Shown here: positions 4,862-7,011 of the stretch, in pieces
Numbering within the stretch: position 1 is the first letter of the stretch
How the letters are laid out: every line of letters starts with the position of its first letter
Translations under genes and position numbers: made by a program
Notes under the pieces: generated by a model
Databases searched by the model: none
Told to the model about the DNA's origin: nothing
What the model saw: only the letters and a program-made list of their open reading frames with translations
Origin: Bacteroidales bacterium
Lineage (GTDB): Bacteria > Bacteroidota > Bacteroidia > Bacteroidales > JAADJA01
NCBI GenBank assembly: GCA_021107975.1
Contig: JAIORT010000878.1
Span: 1-7,011 of the forward strand
Direction: 5' to 3'
Length of the DNA stretch: 7,011 nucleotides

Positions 4862-5860
4862 ATGTCCATTGTTTTAAGCGGTATAAGACCAACCGGGAAT
4901 CTTCATATTGGGAACTATTTCGGTGCTTTAAAAAATTTTAAAAAAATGCAGCATGAAAACGAGTGCTATTTTTTTATTGCCGATTATCATTCATTAACCA
5001 CTCATCCCACTCCCGACGATCTGCATGGAAATGTCAGACAGGTTCTGATTGAGTATCTTGCAGCCGGAATTGATCCTGAAGCAGCCACTCTTTATATTCA
5101 AAGCGATCTGCCTGAAACAGCAGAGCTTTATCTGCTTTTAAATATGAATGCTTATAAAGGTGAACTCGAAAGGGTAACTACATTTAAAGAGAAAGCACGC
5201 AAGCAACTTGAAAATATTAATGCCGGTCTTCTTACTTATCCATGCCTGATGGCTGCGGATATTCTTATTCACAGAGCAAATAAAGTTCCTGTTGGAAAAG
5301 ACCAGGGGCAACATCTTGAAATGACCCGTACTTTTGCAAAAAGATTTAACCGTCTTTACAAAGTTGATTATTTCCCCGAACCGGAGGCTTATAATTTTGG
5401 TGAAGAACTTATTAAGATTCCGGGGCTGGATGGATTAGGCAAAATGGGAAAATCGGAAGGCGAGGGCAACGCCATTTTCCTGGCTGATGAACCTGAAGTA
5501 ATCCGCAAAAAGGTAAAAAGAGCAGTAACCGACGCCGGTCCAACTAAAATGAACTCACCTAAATCAGAGCCTGTTGAAAACCTGTTCTCGTTAATGAAAG
5601 CTGTTTCTGAACCCGAAACAGTACAGAATTTTAATGATCTTTATAATAAATGCGAAATACGTTACGGAGACCTGAAAAAGAAACTGGCTGAAGATATTAT
5701 TACTTTTACTGAACCTATCAGGGAAAGAATTAAAGAAATATCAGCAAATGACGCCTATATTAATAAAGTTGCAAAAATGGGTAAGGAAAAGGCTCATGTT
5801 AGCGGTTCGAAAACCATCAGGGAGGTTAGGGAGATTATTGGTTTCAGGGGATTTAATTAA
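4862..5860 (+). CDS. trpS: Tryptophanyl-tRNA synthetase (TrpRS)
   Basis: A 332-residue class Ic aminoacyl-tRNA synthetase that charges tRNA-Trp using ATP; it acts as a cytoplasmic dimer. The Rossmann-fold signature is clear: SGIRPTGNLHIGNYFGAL at the N-terminus, with HIGN (15-18) as the HIGH motif, and KMGKS (194-198) as the KMSKS loop. GELERVTTFKEK (100-111), YPCLMAADIL (126-135, including the Asp equivalent to the residue that reads the tryptophan indole) and VPVGKDQGQHLE (142-153) are typical of bacterial TrpRS. Length is normal (about 325-335). The protein contains no tryptophan at all. The ATG has A at -3 and the N-terminus begins right at the first strand, so the start is secure. It follows rng by 121 nt and precedes hflX by 72 nt on the same strand. 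I see no T-box or Trp-rich leader peptide. Confidence 0.97.
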   Translation: MSIVLSGIRPTGNLHIGNYFGALKNFKKMQHENECYFFIADYHSLTTHPTPDDLHGNVRQVLIEYLAAGIDPEAATLYIQSDLPETAELYLLLNMNAYKGELERVTTFKEKARKQLENINAGLLTYPCLMAADILIHRANKVPVGKDQGQHLEMTRTFAKRFNRLYKVDYFPEPEAYNFGEELIKIPGLDGLGKMGKSEGEGNAIFLADEPEVIRKKVKRAVTDAGPTKMNSPKSEPVENLFSLMKAVSEPETVQNFNDLYNKCEIRYGDLKKKLAEDIITFTEPIRERIKEISANDAYINKVAKMGKEKAHVSGSKTIREVREIIGFRGFN

Positions 5861-5932
5861 ACTTTTATTAAATGGGTTCACATCGTCTGTCAACATCAAT
5901 TATTTATTTTGTTTAAAAATTATATTGATTGA

Positions 5933-7011
5933 ATGCCTGAGCTAATCAATACAGCAATACAAAAAGAAACAATAATTCTTATCGGGATAATAACAAAAAA
6001 TGAAACCGAAGAAAGGATAAACGAATATCTTGATGAGCTGGCTTTTCTTGCAGATACGGCAGGCGCTGTAACCGTTAAAAGATTTATCCAGAGACTTGAA
6101 ATGCAGGATAGGAGAACTTTTGTAGGTTCGGGTAAACTAATAGAAATAAGGGACTACGTTAGAGCAAACAAGATTGATATTGCAGTTTTTGATGACGAAC
6201 TCAGCCCTTCACAAATAAGAAATATTGAAAAAATTTTACATTGCCGGATTCTCGACCGGAATAATCTTATTCTCGATATTTTTGCCAGTCGTGCCCGAAC
6301 AGCACATGCTAAAACCCAGGTGGAACTTGCACAATATCAGTACTTGCTTCCGCGCCTTACCCGAATGTGGACTCACCTTGAACGTCAGCGTGGAGGTATA
6401 GGGCTTAGGGGTCCCGGTGAAAGAGAAATCGAGACAGACCGCCGTATTATCCGCGACCGTATTGCCCTTTTAAAGAAAAAACTTGTCCGTATCGATAAGC
6501 AAAAAGCTACTCAAAGAAGGAACCGCGGCAATATGGTGCAGGTTGCATTGGTCGGATATACTAACGTGGGGAAATCAACCATAATGAACCTGCTGAGTAA
6601 ATCTAACATTTTTGCGGAAAATAAATTATTTGCTACCCTTGATACAACTGTTCGGAAAGTTGTGATAGAAAATCTGCCTTTTTTATTATCTGATACTGTC
6701 GGATTCATACGTAAACTTCCACATGATATTGTTGAATCTTTTAAATCCACCCTTGAGGAGGTAAGAGAATCAGATATTCTTATTCATGTGGTCGATATTT
6801 CTCATCCCGATTTTGAGGAACAGATCAATGTGGTAAAGCAAACTCTTGCCGAGATAGACGCAAACGGAAAACCAACCATCATGCTGTTCAATAAAATTGA
6901 CGCATACACTTTTTTAGAAAAAGAACCTGACGATCTTACTCCTTCAACCAAAGCAAACCTAAGTCTGGAAGATTTAAAGAAAACCTGGATGGCAAAAGCC
7001 AATTCACCTAC
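5933..7011 (+). CDS. hflX: GTPase HflX, 3' end outside the window
   Basis: An open frame of 359 codons that reaches the right edge without a stop; roughly 40-60 C-terminal residues are probably missing. HflX is a ribosome-binding GTPase that splits stalled or stressed 70S ribosomes. The N-terminal HflX domain contains TFVGSGKL (62-69), AVFDDELSPSQ (84-94) and the linker GGIGLRGPGE (154-163), all family hallmarks. G-domain motifs follow: G1 GYTNVGKST (208-216), G2 ATLDTT (234-239), G3 DTVGF (254-258) and G4 NKID (320-323). After NKID comes an acidic stretch with DDLTPST (333-339) and TWMAK (351-355), which I recall as common in Bacteroidetes HflX. The start is fixed: a TGA (5930-5932) lies in frame directly before the ATG, which is the first possible initiator. 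The 72-nt gap from trpS shows no clear terminator, so cotranscription is possible. Confidence 0.96.
   Translation, partial: MPELINTAIQKETIILIGIITKNETEERINEYLDELAFLADTAGAVTVKRFIQRLEMQDRRTFVGSGKLIEIRDYVRANKIDIAVFDDELSPSQIRNIEKILHCRILDRNNLILDIFASRARTAHAKTQVELAQYQYLLPRLTRMWTHLERQRGGIGLRGPGEREIETDRRIIRDRIALLKKKLVRIDKQKATQRRNRGNMVQVALVGYTNVGKSTIMNLLSKSNIFAENKLFATLDTTVRKVVIENLPFLLSDTVGFIRKLPHDIVESFKSTLEEVRESDILIHVVDISHPDFEEQINVVKQTLAEIDANGKPTIMLFNKIDAYTFLEKEPDDLTPSTKANLSLEDLKKTWMAKANSP

Noticed and set aside
5861..5932. Possible promoter (TATTTTG near 5904-5911) in the trpS-hflX gap.
   Set aside because: One base short of the TAnnTTTG consensus and without a -33 element; not distinguishable from background.
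5748..5945. Plus-strand 65-codon frame overlapping the end of trpS and the start of hflX.
   Set aside because: It is in another frame across two well-supported genes and shows no family resemblance or plausible start context.
1..7011. Mobile element, CRISPR array, tRNA/rRNA gene, phage or defence module.
   Set aside because: No transposase, long terminal repeats, regularly spaced repeats, cloverleaf or defence-domain proteins were seen; the content is conserved housekeeping.

Overview
The window is AT-rich chromosomal DNA from a member of the Bacteroidota (Bacteroidetes). Three things point there. The gldE-gldD pair is specific to the phylum. The best promoter candidates fit the Bacteroidetes -7 consensus TAnnTTTG. 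Start codons lack Shine-Dalgarno sequences and follow A/T-rich leaders. The content is core housekeeping; I see no mobile element, CRISPR array, tRNA, rRNA, phage or defence gene.

Left part, minus strand (26-2497): reading leftward, ssb (single-stranded DNA-binding protein), gldE (membrane CBS/CorC-like protein) and gldD (lipoprotein). gldE and gldD overlap, so they are probably translationally coupled. gldE appears to start at TTG. The mutY gene that often heads this cluster in Flavobacteria is not between the HU gene and ssb.

Centre (2498-3189): a short divergent promoter region separates ssb from a rightward unit made of an HU-family DNA-binding protein and a 29-residue, extremely basic protein. 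The small protein matches the AURKAIP1/COX24 (mS38/bS22-like) ribosomal protein family. A perfect 19-bp hairpin closes this unit.

Right part, plus strand (3190-7011): rng (ribonuclease G/E), which probably starts at GTG overlapping an ATG-TGA start-stop element and has a hairpin in its leader; trpS (tryptophanyl-tRNA synthetase, containing no tryptophan); and hflX (ribosome-associated GTPase), which begins at 5933 and runs off the right end. The theme on this side is translation and RNA turnover: a small ribosomal protein, an rRNA/mRNA-processing nuclease, an aminoacyl-tRNA synthetase and a ribosome-splitting GTPase.

No gene-free stretch exceeds about 150 bases. I do not see a previously undescribed multi-gene system. 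The most useful second-look items are the tiny ribosomal-protein gene, the unusual rng start and leader, the Trp-free TrpRS, and the altered gene order beside ssb.
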